Source: Acidocella aminolytica 101 = DSM 11237
Lineage (GTDB): Bacteria > Pseudomonadota > Alphaproteobacteria > Acetobacterales > Acetobacteraceae
Direction of reading: 5' to 3'
Assembly (NCBI RefSeq): GCF_900129125.1
Contig: NZ_FQVJ01000002.1
Location: forward strand, 124,001-188,000
DNA length: 64,000 nt
Under the pieces are notes generated by a model, which saw only the letters and a list, made by a program, of their open reading frames with translations, was not told the DNA's origin and searched no databases. Below are positions 17,481-26,377 of the stretch, piece after piece. How positions within the stretch are numbered: position 1 is the stretch's first letter; every line of letters begins with the position of its first letter. The translations under genes were made by a program, and so were the position numbers.

Positions 17481-18185
17481 ATGCCTCCGTCAAGCGATGA
17501 CAGCTTTTTATCCCGCCTCCGCCGTGCCGACCCGGACCGGCATTTCGCCACACTTTTCGCCCCCGCTGCCCGGCGTACGCCTTTATGCTTGCTTTACCTT
17601 TTTAATCATGAGCTTGCCCGGGCGCGTGAGGTTGCAAGCAACCCGATGCTGGCCCTCATCCGCCTGCAATGGTGGCGGGAGGTTGTGCAGGGCCAACATA
17701 AAAAGCATGAACTTGCCACTCCGCTGGCCGAAGTGCTGGATGCCGGGGCGCTCCCGCGTCAGTCGCTTTTGGCGCTGATCGGCGCCCGCGAGACCGAGGC
17801 TGACGACCGGATCCAAAATCTACCGGCTTTTCTCAGCTATGCGCGCGGCACAGGCGGGCAACTGGCGCGTATCGCGGGCCAGGTCTTAGGCGTGGACAGC
17901 CCAGTCATCGAGGATTTAGGCACAGCCTATGCGATTTCCGGCATATTGCGCGCTGCTCCGTTTCTGGCCCGCCAGGAGCGCTCGCTGCTCCCTGCCGACG
18001 GCACGCCGCCTGAGCATTTGATTGCCGAAGCTCGAAAGCTCCTGGACGCCAAACCGCCTCGTGGTGCCTTCGCCGCCTGGGCGCCCGCCGCCTTCGTTCG
18101 GCGAGATCTAGGCCATTCCGCCGCGCCAAGGGGGGTTCAGGACCGTTTGTCCGTATTACGCGCCGCCCTTACGGGTAGAGTCTGA
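17481..18185 (+). CDS. Squalene/phytoene synthase-like protein lacking catalytic Asp motifs (NDUFAF6-like)
   Basis: The all-helical trans-prenyltransferase fold is recognisable (CLLYLFNHELARAREVASNPMLALIRLQWWREVV; then FLSYARGTGGQLARIAGQVLG; then GTAYAISGILRAAPFLA). However, the Asp-rich pairs that bind magnesium-diphosphate are missing: the first site reads HELARAREV, the second GILRAAPFLARQERS. At 234 residues it is also shorter than true synthases. This matches the NDUFAF6-type branch, thought in mitochondria to help complex I assembly. I therefore do not assign it to hopanoid or carotenoid synthesis despite the lipid genes nearby. ATG 17481 follows GGAG. Confidence 0.72.
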   Translation: MPPSSDDSFLSRLRRADPDRHFATLFAPAARRTPLCLLYLFNHELARAREVASNPMLALIRLQWWREVVQGQHKKHELATPLAEVLDAGALPRQSLLALIGARETEADDRIQNLPAFLSYARGTGGQLARIAGQVLGVDSPVIEDLGTAYAISGILRAAPFLARQERSLLPADGTPPEHLIAEARKLLDAKPPRGAFAAWAPAAFVRRDLGHSAAPRGVQDRLSVLRAALTGRV

Positions 18186-19095
18186 AGGCCGTGCCCGTCA
18201 GCTGTTCGGCGGCATCCCAAAGTCTTTGTCCTGCGTCTTTATCCAGGGCTTTGGGTTCGGCCTTGGCGGCACCGGGCAGGCCCCGGCATTCCAGCCAGCC
18301 CTGAGGGCCATAATAAGCCCCCTGCCGCGCCGCGGGATCGATTCCGGCGAGAATCAGCGGCCAGGCCCCGGCGTCACCGGGCTGTTGAATAAGCGGCGCC
18401 GCCAGATTTTGTAGCACACCAATCAGGCTGTTCCGCCCCGGCCCGTTGCGCACCAGCTCTGTCGCCGCAATACCGGGATGTGCCGCGAGTGACAGCGCCT
18501 TCAGGCCCGCCGCCTCGGCCCGCCGCCCCAATTCCAGGGCGAAGATCAGCATGGCGAGCTTGCTTTGCCGGTACGCGTTCCAGGCGCGGTACTGCCGCTC
18601 GGATTGCAAATCTTCCCAAGCCATGCGGCCCTGTCGGTGCGCGATGGACGAGACCTGAATGATTCGCGTTGCCCGTGTCTTCCTCAGCTTCTCCATCAAC
18701 AAGGCGGTCAGTAGAAAATGCCCGAGAAAATTCACCCCGAGCTGTAATTCAAACCCCTGCGCCGTTGTCTGCCGGGTGGGCGGTGCCATCACGCCGGCAT
18801 TATTGAGCAGAATGTCGATGGCTTCCTGTCGCGCCGCAATACGCGCAGCAAACGCCCGCACCGACTCCAAATCCGCCAGATCCAGCAATTCGAGCCGCGC
18901 GCGCCCACGGGCCTGCACTTCGATTCCTGCCAGGGCCGCCTTGCCGCGTTCTACGCTGCGGCAGGCCAGAATAACATCAGCCCCGGCGCGGGCGAATTCC
19001 AAAGCCGCATAATAGCCAATGCCGCTATTAGCGCCCGTGATAACCGCCGTCTGGCCGGAAAGATCAGGAAGCCGCGCGTTGGGCCAGAGGCTCAT
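18169..19095 (-). CDS. Short-chain dehydrogenase/reductase
   Basis: A 308-residue SDR of the retinol-dehydrogenase/WWOX-like branch. The NAD(P) motif TGANSGIGYYAALE is near residue 22, with ACRSVERGKAAL following (Arg after the second strand suggests NADP preference); NNAGVMAPP is the structural NAG motif, and the catalytic Ser and Tyr-x3-Lys are in IIQVSSIAHRQG and AYRQSKLAM. Substrate unknown. Its ATG overlaps the hemB stop by four bases (ATGA), so it is translated with hemB. Its 3' end overlaps the tail of the phytoene-synthase-like gene by 17 bases on the opposite strand. Confidence 0.87.
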   Translation of the reverse strand: MSLWPNARLPDLSGQTAVITGANSGIGYYAALEFARAGADVILACRSVERGKAALAGIEVQARGRARLELLDLADLESVRAFAARIAARQEAIDILLNNAGVMAPPTRQTTAQGFELQLGVNFLGHFLLTALLMEKLRKTRATRIIQVSSIAHRQGRMAWEDLQSERQYRAWNAYRQSKLAMLIFALELGRRAEAAGLKALSLAAHPGIAATELVRNGPGRNSLIGVLQNLAAPLIQQPGDAGAWPLILAGIDPAARQGAYYGPQGWLECRGLPGAAKAEPKALDKDAGQRLWDAAEQLTGTAFRLYP

Positions 19096-20087
19096 TCCTC
19101 CTCCAATATCCGCGCCGCCTGCACCGCATGATAAGTGAGAATCCCCGAGCAGCCTGCCCGCTTGAAGCATAGCAGGGCTTCCATCATCGCCTTATCATGG
19201 TCCAGCCAGCCATTTCGCGCGGCGGCTTCAATCATCGCATATTCGCCGGATACCTGATAGGCGAATACCGGCACGCCAAACTCGTCCTTCACCCGGCGGA
19301 TGATGTCTAGGTACGGCAAGCCCGGCTTCACCATCACCATGTCGGCGCCTTCGGCAATATCCATCGCCACTTCCCGCAGCGCCTCATCGGTATTGGCCGG
19401 ATTCATCTGGTAGGTTTTCTTGTCGCCCTTCAGCGCTCCCAGGCTGCCGATGGCGTCCCTGAAAGGCCCGTAAAAAGCGGAGGCGTATTTTGCGGCGTAG
19501 CTCATAATCCGAGTATGGATCAGGCCTTGCCCGTCCATGGCCTCGCGCAGCATGGCAATGCGCCCGTCCATCATGTCCGACGGCGCGATGATGTCGATGC
19601 CCGCCGCCGCCTGATTAAGCGCCTGCTTGGTTAAAATCTCCACGCTCTCGTCATTCACGACATAGCCATCCCGAATTACGCCGTCATGCCCATGGTCCGT
19701 ATAAGGGTCGAGCGCCACATCCCCGACGAGCGCCATCTGCGGAAACTCTTTCTTTAAAAACCGCGCTGCCCGGCACATCAGGTTTTCGGGGTTCAGGGCC
19801 TCCGTGCCCTCAGCGTTCTTGAGGTCCGCAGGCGTCGCAGGAAACAGCGCCAATGCTGGGATATTCAGCTTCGCCGCCTCCTCGACATGCTTTGCCAGTC
19901 CATTCAAGCCAACGCGGAATACGCCCGGCATGGCGGAGACTTCCGTGGGCGCGCCATCGCCCTCGCGTATGAAAATTGGCCAGATCAGGTCATCGACCGA
20001 GAGCTTATGCTCGGCCACCATCCGGCGGGTTGCATCATCAAAGCGGTTACGGCGCAGGCGCGTCAGGGGGAATTTCTGTCCAAGCAT
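19092..20087 (-). CDS. hemB: Delta-aminolevulinic acid dehydratase (porphobilinogen synthase)
   Basis: Condenses two 5-aminolevulinate molecules to porphobilinogen in heme synthesis. The Schiff-base lysines are in MSYAAKYASAFYGPF and MVKPGLPYLDII. Where zinc-type enzymes carry a cysteine triad this protein has LVGDVALDPYTDHGHDG, with aspartates instead, so it should be the magnesium/potassium-dependent type usual in alphaproteobacteria. Length 331 is normal. The first residues (MLGQKFPLTRLRRNRFDD) are typical. The downstream SDR overlaps by four bases. Confidence 0.95.
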   Translation of the reverse strand: MLGQKFPLTRLRRNRFDDATRRMVAEHKLSVDDLIWPIFIREGDGAPTEVSAMPGVFRVGLNGLAKHVEEAAKLNIPALALFPATPADLKNAEGTEALNPENLMCRAARFLKKEFPQMALVGDVALDPYTDHGHDGVIRDGYVVNDESVEILTKQALNQAAAGIDIIAPSDMMDGRIAMLREAMDGQGLIHTRIMSYAAKYASAFYGPFRDAIGSLGALKGDKKTYQMNPANTDEALREVAMDIAEGADMVMVKPGLPYLDIIRRVKDEFGVPVFAYQVSGEYAMIEAAARNGWLDHDKAMMEALLCFKRAGCSGILTYHAVQAARILEEE

Positions 20088-20233
20088 GGCGAGAAGCTAC
20101 TCCAACTTATTCCCGATGGCGACGGGGCCGAGCGCCGCCATTAGCGGGCAGTTGTGCCACTGGCCGCCTCCAAGAGGTCAGACATGAGAAAGCAATGGTT
20201 TCAACCGTCGTATCTACATGATAAGGGGGCCCC

Positions 20234-20692
20234 ATGACTCGTTCTTTGATCCTGGCGCTCGGCGCCGACCATGGTGGCGTGGCACTCAAGAACCGGCTGG
20301 CGGCAGCACTCGTCGAAGCCGGGCATGAGGTGCAAGATTACGGCACGGACGGCACGGCCAGCGTCGATTACCCTGATTTTGCTCAGGCGGTTTGCACTGC
20401 CGTTGAGGAGAAGAGGGCCGATTTAGGCGTTCTGGTCTGCGGCACCGGCATAGGTATGTCCATCGCTGCCAACCGTCATTCAGGTATTCGCTGCGGGCTG
20501 GTACATGACGTCACCACCGCCCGCCTGACCCGCGCGCACAACGACGCCAATGTGCTTGCCCTCGGCGCGCGGATCATCGGTGAGGAGGTCGCGCTGGATA
20601 TCCTGCGCGTATTCATCAACACGGATTTCGAAGGTGGGCGACATGAACGCCGCCTCGCCAAACTTTATCAGCCCACGGAACACACGCCATGA
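20234..20692 (+). CDS. rpiB: Ribose 5-phosphate isomerase B
   Basis: RpiB/LacAB family isomerase converting ribose 5-phosphate to ribulose 5-phosphate. The N-terminal [13 protein letters not shown] and the anion-binding [14 protein letters not shown] loop are diagnostic; [28 protein letters not shown] carries the catalytic region. It has 152 residues. It opens the plus-strand run to thiL and overlaps glyA by four bases, which couples pentose phosphate supply with one-carbon and riboflavin genes; ribulose 5-phosphate is also the substrate of the RibB domain downstream. Confidence 0.93.
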   Translation: MTRSLILALGADHGGVALKNRLAAALVEAGHEVQDYGTDGTASVDYPDFAQAVCTAVEEKRADLGVLVCGTGIGMSIAANRHSGIRCGLVHDVTTARLTRAHNDANVLALGARIIGEEVALDILRVFINTDFEGGRHERRLAKLYQPTEHTP

Positions 20693-21987
20693 ACGACCAG
20701 GTTCTTGCCCCGCGCCTGCAACGCTTCTTCACCGCCCCTCTGGCGGAAATCGACCCGGAAGTTTCCGCTATCATTGGCCGCGAAATGGCGCGCGAGCAGG
20801 ATGGCATCGAGCTGATCGCGTCCGAGAATATCGTCTCCGCCGCTGTTCTGGCCGCCCAGGGGTCTGTTTTCACCAATAAATATGCCGAGGGTTATCCCGG
20901 CAAGCGCTATTATGGCGGCTGCGGCCCCTCTGATGAGGTTGAAACCCTGGCCATTGAGCGCGCCAAGAAGCTCTTTGGTTGTGGATTTGCCAATGTGCAG
21001 GCCAATTCCGGGTCTCAGGCCAACCAGTCTGTGCTGCTGGCCTTGGTGAAGCCTGGCGATACCATTCTCGGCATGTCCTTGGCCGCTGGCGGTCACCTGA
21101 CCCATGGCGCCGCGCCGAATCTTTCTGGCAAATGGTTTAACGCCGTTCAGTATGGCGTGCGTGCTGACGATGGATTGCTGGATTATGAGGAGCTGGAGCG
21201 TCTCGCCCGCGAACATAAGCCCAAGCTGATCATCGCGGGCGGTTCCGCCTATCCGCGTTTCATTGATTTCGCCCGTATCCGCGTGGTGGCGGATGAAGTC
21301 GGCGCCTTCTTCATGGTTGATATGGCCCATTTCGCGGGGCTGGTTGCGGCAGGCATCTATCCCAGCCCTATTGAGCACGCCCATGTGGTCACCACCACCA
21401 CCCACAAAACCCTGCGCGGCCCGCGCGGAGGAATGGTTCTGACCAACCATGAGGACATCGCCAAGAAAATCAACTCCGCGACCTTCCCGGGCCTGCAAGG
21501 CGGTCCGCTTATGCACGTTATCGCGGGCAAGGCTGTTGCCTTTGGCGAGGCGCTGACGCCGGACTTCGTGGCTTATCAGAAGGCCGTTACCGCGAACGCC
21601 AAGGCGCTTGCGGAAACCTTGGTGGAGCAGGGCCTTGCCATCGTGACTGGCGGGACGGACAGCCATTTGATGCTGGTTGATCTGCGTCCCAAGAACACCA
21701 CCGGCAAAGCTGCTGAGGCGTCGCTTGAGCACGCCCACATCACAGTAAACAAGAACGCGATTCCGTTTGACCCGGCGAAGCCCGCCATCACCTCCGGTAT
21801 TCGCCTCGGGACCCCCGCCGCCACGACGCGGGGTTTCGGCATCGCCGAGTTTAAGGAAATCGGCGAGATGATCGGTGAGGTCCTCGATGGTCTCGCCAAG
21901 TCCAACGACGGTACTAACGATGCGGCTGAAGCTGCCGTAGGCGCCCGTGTGAAGGCTCTGTGCGCCCGCTTTCCGATCTACAGGTAA
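20689..21987 (+). CDS. glyA: Serine hydroxymethyltransferase
   Basis: PLP enzyme interconverting serine and glycine while loading tetrahydrofolate with a one-carbon unit. The PLP lysine is in [13 protein letters not shown] (near residue 240); the folate/PLP blocks [34 protein letters not shown], and VDMAHFAGL are all present. The full length, 432 residues, agrees with the family. Start overlaps the rpiB stop by four bases. It sits 13 bases before nrdR. Confidence 0.97.
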   Translation: MNDQVLAPRLQRFFTAPLAEIDPEVSAIIGREMAREQDGIELIASENIVSAAVLAAQGSVFTNKYAEGYPGKRYYGGCGPSDEVETLAIERAKKLFGCGFANVQANSGSQANQSVLLALVKPGDTILGMSLAAGGHLTHGAAPNLSGKWFNAVQYGVRADDGLLDYEELERLAREHKPKLIIAGGSAYPRFIDFARIRVVADEVGAFFMVDMAHFAGLVAAGIYPSPIEHAHVVTTTTHKTLRGPRGGMVLTNHEDIAKKINSATFPGLQGGPLMHVIAGKAVAFGEALTPDFVAYQKAVTANAKALAETLVEQGLAIVTGGTDSHLMLVDLRPKNTTGKAAEASLEHAHITVNKNAIPFDPAKPAITSGIRLGTPAATTRGFGIAEFKEIGEMIGEVLDGLAKSNDGTNDAAEAAVGARVKALCARFPIYR

Positions 21988-22000
21988 CAAGGAACGTTTA

Positions 22001-22483
22001 ATGCGCTGCCCATTCTGTGGAGACTCCGACACCCAGGTGAAGGATAGCCGCCCCACGGACGATGGTAGCGCCATCCGCCGTCGGCGCTTCTGCGCCGGCT
22101 GTGGGCAACGCTTCACCACGGTTGAGCGCGTGCAACTGCGCGAACTGACCGTGCTGAAAGCAGATGGCCGCCGTGTCGCCTTCGACCGGGATAAGTTGGC
22201 CCGTTCCATCCGTGTCGCGCTGAACAAACGCCCGGTGGATGAAGATCGGCAGGAGCGGATCGTCAACGGAATCGTCCGTAAGTTGGAAGCCAGCGGCGAT
22301 GGCGAGGTGAAAAGCGAATCAATCGGCGAAGCGGTGATGGAAGCTCTTAAAGAGATTGATGCGGTGGCCTATGTCCGCTTCGCATCTGTTTATAGGGATT
22401 TTCGTGAAGCTGGTGATTTTAAAACTTTCCTCGGAGGCATGGAAGGCGCGCCCCTGGCACAGCCGGAGACGCCGCAAAAATGA
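22001..22483 (+). CDS. nrdR: Transcriptional repressor NrdR
   Basis: Regulator of ribonucleotide reductase genes through NrdR boxes. An N-terminal zinc ribbon (MRCPFCGD ... [10 protein letters not shown]) is followed by an ATP-cone domain that senses ATP/dATP ([22 protein letters not shown]). Length 160 is standard. No NrdR box was searched for in the window beyond casual reading, and no nrd genes are present here. It overlaps ribD by four bases; this nrdR-rib arrangement is common in bacteria. Confidence 0.96.
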   Translation: MRCPFCGDSDTQVKDSRPTDDGSAIRRRRFCAGCGQRFTTVERVQLRELTVLKADGRRVAFDRDKLARSIRVALNKRPVDEDRQERIVNGIVRKLEASGDGEVKSESIGEAVMEALKEIDAVAYVRFASVYRDFREAGDFKTFLGGMEGAPLAQPETPQK

Positions 22484-23577
22484 GTGATGAGGATTTTATG
22501 CGCGGCGCCTTGGCTTTGGCGCGGCGCGGTCTAGGTCAGACAGCCCCTAATCCGTCTGTTGGCTGTGTCATCGTCAAACAAGGCCGCGTTATCGGGCGCG
22601 GCTTTACCTCACCAGGCGGGCGTCCCCATGCGGAGGTCAACGCGATTAAGATGGCTGGCGAACATGCCCGCGACGCCACCGCTTATGTCACTTTGGAGCC
22701 GTGCAGCTTTACCGGAAAATCAGGTGCTTGCACGGAGGCTCTAATCTCAGCGGGCCTCGGCCGCGTGGTCATCGGTGCAGAAGACCCCCATCCACGTGTA
22801 GACGGCGCCGGTATTGCCCGGTTGCGGGGAGCTGGCGTGAGCGTCACAGTTGGCGTGCTGCGGCCGGAATGTGAGGCGGTTATCGCTGGCTTTGCCTCTG
22901 TGCAACGCCTGCACCGTCCCTTGGTGCGGCTCAAGCTCGCCACGTCCTTGGATGGGCGGATCGCTTCCGCAAGTGGTGAATCACAATGGATTACGGGTGA
23001 ATCGGCCCGCCGCACAGTGCATGCCATGCGCGGGCGCCACGATGCCGTGCTAGCCGGCGTTGGAACCGTTTTGGCCGATGACCCGGAGTTGACCTGCCGA
23101 ATTGAAGGCTTACGTGAAACTCCCTTGATCCGTGTAGTGGTCGACAGCCATTTGCGCACGCCTCTGCTCTCCAAGCTGGTGCGTGGCGCGGCGCAAAATC
23201 CGCTATGGATTTTGCATCGTGACGGTGCCGATAAGCTCCGCCGTAAGGCGCTGGAACGCGCGGGCGTTAAGCTGATCGAACTGCCCGCTTCAAGCGCTGG
23301 TGTAGACCTGACCGCTGGCATGAAAGCCTTGGCCGAGCATGGCCTGACGCGAATATTCGTTGAAGGCGGCGGAACGCTGGCCGCGGGGCTGCTGCGGGCT
23401 GGGCTGGTGGATAGGCTGGCTTGGTTCCATGCCCCTTGCGTCATTGGCGGAGACGGCTTTCCGGCCGCTCAAGCCTTTGGCATCACCAGCCTGAATGAAA
23501 TGCCGCGATTCATGCCGGTTTCCAGCCAGCATTTGGGCTCAGACATGCTCTCCCAATTTACTCGCGCCCTGCCATAA
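22480..23577 (+). CDS. ribD: Bifunctional diaminohydroxyphosphoribosylaminopyrimidine deaminase / 5-amino-6-(5-phosphoribosylamino)uracil reductase
   Basis: Second and third steps of riboflavin synthesis. The N-terminal deaminase half has the zinc site PHAEVNAI and [17 protein letters not shown]; the C-terminal reductase half begins near residue 148 ([24 protein letters not shown]) and includes [12 protein letters not shown] and the NADPH-binding [13 protein letters not shown]. Length 365 covers both domains. Start overlaps nrdR by four bases and ribE follows after nine bases. Confidence 0.96.
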   Translation: MSDEDFMRGALALARRGLGQTAPNPSVGCVIVKQGRVIGRGFTSPGGRPHAEVNAIKMAGEHARDATAYVTLEPCSFTGKSGACTEALISAGLGRVVIGAEDPHPRVDGAGIARLRGAGVSVTVGVLRPECEAVIAGFASVQRLHRPLVRLKLATSLDGRIASASGESQWITGESARRTVHAMRGRHDAVLAGVGTVLADDPELTCRIEGLRETPLIRVVVDSHLRTPLLSKLVRGAAQNPLWILHRDGADKLRRKALERAGVKLIELPASSAGVDLTAGMKALAEHGLTRIFVEGGGTLAAGLLRAGLVDRLAWFHAPCVIGGDGFPAAQAFGITSLNEMPRFMPVSSQHLGSDMLSQFTRALP

Positions 23578-23586
23578 GGATTCTTT

Positions 23587-24201
23587 ATGTTCACCGGACT
23601 TATCACAGGTGTTGGCACGGTTCAGGATATCACTCCCCTCGGAAACGGGCTGGATGCCCGTTTCACCATTGCAACACCGGATAATGAAACATGGCGGAAT
23701 GCTGAGAAAAAGCTCGGGGCCTCCATCGCCTGTTCCGGCGTCTGTCTCACCGTGATCGAAGCCGGGTCAGACTGGTTCAGCGTTGAGGTTTCCGCCGAAA
23801 CTTTGTCCAAGACCACACTCGCAAGCTGGCGCAAGGGTGCACAGATCAATCTGGAAGGCTCGCTTCGGCTGGGGGATGAACTGGGCGGGCATCTTGTCTC
23901 CGGCCATGTCGATGGCTTGGCCTCCGTTGTTTCCGCCACGCCAGAGAATGGCTCCACCCGCTGGTTGTTTGAGTTGCCGCCTGAGCTGGCTCCTTTTGTG
24001 GCGCCGAAGGGCAGCATCGCCATCAACGGCGTTTCCCTCACTGTGAACGAGGTTGATGGCCTCAGGTTCGGCATCAACATCATTCCCCATACCGCCGAGC
24101 ATACAAATTTCGCATCCCTGCGGGCCGGTGATAGTGTCAATGTCGAAATCGATATGCTGGCACGCTATCTCGCGCGGCAACTTAGCTTTAAGAACTCGTA
24201 A
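23587..24201 (+). CDS. ribE: Riboflavin synthase, alpha chain
   Basis: Dismutates two 6,7-dimethyl-8-ribityllumazine molecules into riboflavin and the pyrimidinedione substrate of lumazine synthase. Two tandem lumazine-binding barrels are visible: residues 1-95 beginning MFTGLITGVGTV with ACSGVCLTV, and about 98-195 with HLVSGHVDG and AINGVSLTVNEV. Length 204 is standard. It lies between ribD and the ribB-like gene; no FMN riboswitch was recognised in the 65 bases downstream or upstream. Confidence 0.96.
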   Translation: MFTGLITGVGTVQDITPLGNGLDARFTIATPDNETWRNAEKKLGASIACSGVCLTVIEAGSDWFSVEVSAETLSKTTLASWRKGAQINLEGSLRLGDELGGHLVSGHVDGLASVVSATPENGSTRWLFELPPELAPFVAPKGSIAINGVSLTVNEVDGLRFGINIIPHTAEHTNFASLRAGDSVNVEIDMLARYLARQLSFKNS

Positions 24202-24266
24202 GATAGACTTATTTAAACTCCGCTAACGCCAAGGTTGGGCGTTCCAGCGGGAAAGGATCGCTTATC

Positions 24267-25397
24267 ATGGACGGCTTGAAATCGCTCGCCACCAACGGGT
24301 TGCACGACTATATATCTTCGGCGGCTGAGATTATCGAAGAAGCGCGTGCCGGGCGGATTTTCATTCTGGTTGACGATGAGGACCGTGAGAACGAAGGGGA
24401 TCTTGTTATTCCCGCTCAGTTCGCAACTCCGGATGCCATCAATTTCATGATCAAGCATGCGCGCGGGTTGGTGTGCTTGGCCATGACCAAGTCCCGTTGC
24501 GAGGCGCTGGGGCTGCCGCTCATGACCCAGGCCAACGGCACCCGGCACGAGACTGCCTTCACCATCTCAATCGAGGCGAAGGAAGGTGTTTCCACAGGCA
24601 TTTCCGCCGCAGACCGCGCCCGTACCGTTGCCGTTGCAATCAACCCGGAATTGGGGCGTGATGACATTGTCTCGCCCGGGCATATTTTCCCGCTTATGGC
24701 GCGTGATGGCGGTACGTTGGTGCGCGCGGGCCATACTGAGGCATCCGTGGACATTGCGCGTCTTGCAGGGCTTATCCCTGCGGGTGTGATTTGTGAGATC
24801 ATCAACGACGATGGCACCATGGCCCGCCTGCCGGAACTGGTGGCTTTTGCACAGCGTCACAACATAAAACTGGGCACCATCGCGGACCTCATTGCCTATC
24901 GCCGTACGAATGAGAAGCTGGTCAAGCGCCTCGAACAAGGCAACGTCACCGCCCGCGACGGCGGTTCGTGGCGGATGATCGCGTTTGAAAGCAAGGTGGA
25001 TGGCGTTGAGCATTTGGCCTTGGTGAAAGGTGACATATCTGGTGAAGAGCCTGTGCTGGTCCGTATGCATGGCATGGATCTGATCGCCGATGTACTTGGC
25101 AATGGGCATATGGAAGCCCTCCACGGCGCGATGCAGGAGATCGGCAAAGTGGGGCGCGGCGTTGTCGTGATTGTGCGTGAAACGCGGAACAAAGCCATGT
25201 CCGCCGGTCTGCGCGCCTTGCTGGAGGGGCCGGGCGAGAGCCGGGATCTGCGTGATTACGGTATCGGCGCTCAGATTCTATTGGATATCGGGGTCAAGAA
25301 CATGGTCTTGCTCTCTAACCACAAGCGCAACATCATCGGGCTGGAGGGGTATGGGCTGAACGTTGTTGAGCAGCGCGGCCTTTCCGGCACCAACTGA
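24267..25397 (+). CDS. ribB: 3,4-dihydroxy-2-butanone 4-phosphate synthase with a degenerate GTP cyclohydrolase II-like domain (RibBX)
   Basis: The N-terminal domain (about residues 10-210) is a complete RibB: DDEDRENEGDL acidic loop, HARGLVCLAMT, GVSTGISAADRA and DGGTLVRAGHTEAS, making the four-carbon unit from ribulose 5-phosphate. The C-terminal ~160 residues align with RibA in outline (HLALVKGDISGEEPVLVRMHG, GRGVVVIVRETRNKA, DYGIGAQILLDIGVKNMVLLSNH) but contain no cysteine at all, so the three zinc ligands are gone, and the catalytic Arg/Asp blocks are altered. This resembles the RibBX variant described in Proteobacteria. A true GTP cyclohydrolase II should therefore be encoded elsewhere in the genome. 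Confidence 0.92.
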   Translation: MDGLKSLATNGLHDYISSAAEIIEEARAGRIFILVDDEDRENEGDLVIPAQFATPDAINFMIKHARGLVCLAMTKSRCEALGLPLMTQANGTRHETAFTISIEAKEGVSTGISAADRARTVAVAINPELGRDDIVSPGHIFPLMARDGGTLVRAGHTEASVDIARLAGLIPAGVICEIINDDGTMARLPELVAFAQRHNIKLGTIADLIAYRRTNEKLVKRLEQGNVTARDGGSWRMIAFESKVDGVEHLALVKGDISGEEPVLVRMHGMDLIADVLGNGHMEALHGAMQEIGKVGRGVVVIVRETRNKAMSAGLRALLEGPGESRDLRDYGIGAQILLDIGVKNMVLLSNHKRNIIGLEGYGLNVVEQRGLSGTN

Positions 25398-25427
25398 TTT
25401 AGCCCTATTTTAAAGATTATTACATAA

Positions 25428-25907
25428 ATGAGCACCGCAGACGCACCGTTGCCCGTGGCCCCGCAAATTGCCGGGCCCGTCCCCAAAATCCTTATTATCA
25501 GCGCGCCTTATTACCGCGATGTGGTGGTGGGTATGTTAGACGCCGCTAGGCAGATTTTTGATCAGGTTCAGGCAAAGCTGGACGTGATTGAGGTCGCGGG
25601 AGCCTTTGAGCTACCCCAGGCGCTGGCCATCGCGGCCTCCGGTCAGGAGGCTTTTGATGGTTTTATTGCTCTTGGCTGCGTAGTGCGCGGTGAGACGGAC
25701 CATTACGAATTTGTATGCACCTCCGCCATGGACGCGCTGATGCGGGTTGCCGTCACGGACCGTCTTGCGCTCGGCACCGGCCTGCTCACGGTGGATACAC
25801 TGGCCCAAGCCATGGCCCGCTCTCGTGAGACCGGGGCCAATAAAGGGGCTGAAGCTGCCGTCGCGTGTCTGAAGCAAATCGCCCTCAAGCGCCGGTTTTC
25901 AGCATGA
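25428..25907 (+). CDS. ribH: 6,7-dimethyl-8-ribityllumazine synthase
   Basis: Joins the RibB product to the RibD/phosphatase product to give lumazine, the substrate of RibE. Family blocks: ILIISAPYYRDVVVGML at the N-terminus (normally SxFN, here SAPYY), VAGAFELPQAL, ALGCVVRGETDHYEFV with the catalytic His, and GLLTVDTLAQA. Length 159 includes an N-terminal extension of about 20 residues. It overlaps nusB by four bases, a very common pairing in bacteria. Confidence 0.94.
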   Translation: MSTADAPLPVAPQIAGPVPKILIISAPYYRDVVVGMLDAARQIFDQVQAKLDVIEVAGAFELPQALAIAASGQEAFDGFIALGCVVRGETDHYEFVCTSAMDALMRVAVTDRLALGTGLLTVDTLAQAMARSRETGANKGAEAAVACLKQIALKRRFSA

Positions 25908-26377
25908 GCCGCCCCCGCACATTCTCCCGCGTCGCGGCGGTGCAAGCGCTTTATCAGGCTGAACATGCCGAGGTGAATCCGGAAATCGTTATCGACCAGT
26001 TCGTGCGGCACCGTATCCACAGCCTGCCTTGGCAGGGCGGGCTGGAGGAGGGCAATATGCCAGAAGCAGACGTACCGCTTTTCACACGCATCGTCCGCAC
26101 GGCCGCGCAGCAGCAGGACGTGGTGGACGGCATGATTGCCAAAGCCTTGCCGGAAGCCTGGCCCATGACGCGGCTTGACCCTGTATTGCGTGCCGCCTTG
26201 CGCGCGGGCGGTGCCGAGTTGTGGATGACCGATGGCCCCCCGGCCAAGGTCGTGATCAATGAATATCTCGACGTTGCGCACGGCTTTTTCTCCGGGGATG
26301 AGCCGCGCATGCTCAACGGTGTTCTGGACAAGCTGGCGCATCTGCTCCGCCCCGCGGAATTTTCCTCTGCCGGCTGA
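25904..26377 (+). CDS. nusB: Transcription antitermination factor NusB
   Basis: RNA-binding factor that with NusE/S10 binds boxA and supports rRNA antitermination. The 157-residue helical protein begins SRPRTFSRVAAVQALYQAE, with the arginine-rich first helix used for RNA contact, and ends with the GPPAKVVINEYLDVAHGFFS and MLNGVLDKL blocks. ATG 25904 forms an ATGA overlap with the ribH stop; an upstream extension seen in frame is not family-like. Its stop overlaps the thiL start by one base. Confidence 0.94.
   Translation: MSRPRTFSRVAAVQALYQAEHAEVNPEIVIDQFVRHRIHSLPWQGGLEEGNMPEADVPLFTRIVRTAAQQQDVVDGMIAKALPEAWPMTRLDPVLRAALRAGGAELWMTDGPPAKVVINEYLDVAHGFFSGDEPRMLNGVLDKLAHLLRPAEFSSAG

Noticed and set aside
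17481-18185. Assignment as squalene or phytoene synthase (hpnC/hpnD/crtB)
   Set aside because: The Asp-rich catalytic motifs are missing and the protein is too short.
20668-22266. 532-codon open frame on the minus strand opposite glyA and nrdR
   Set aside because: It is antisense to two clear genes with full family signatures, its composition mirrors their codon positions, and it shows no domain of its own.
24202-24266. Possible FMN riboswitch before the ribB-like gene
   Set aside because: The gap is only 65 bases and lacks the conserved RFN strings; none was seen before ribD or ribE either.
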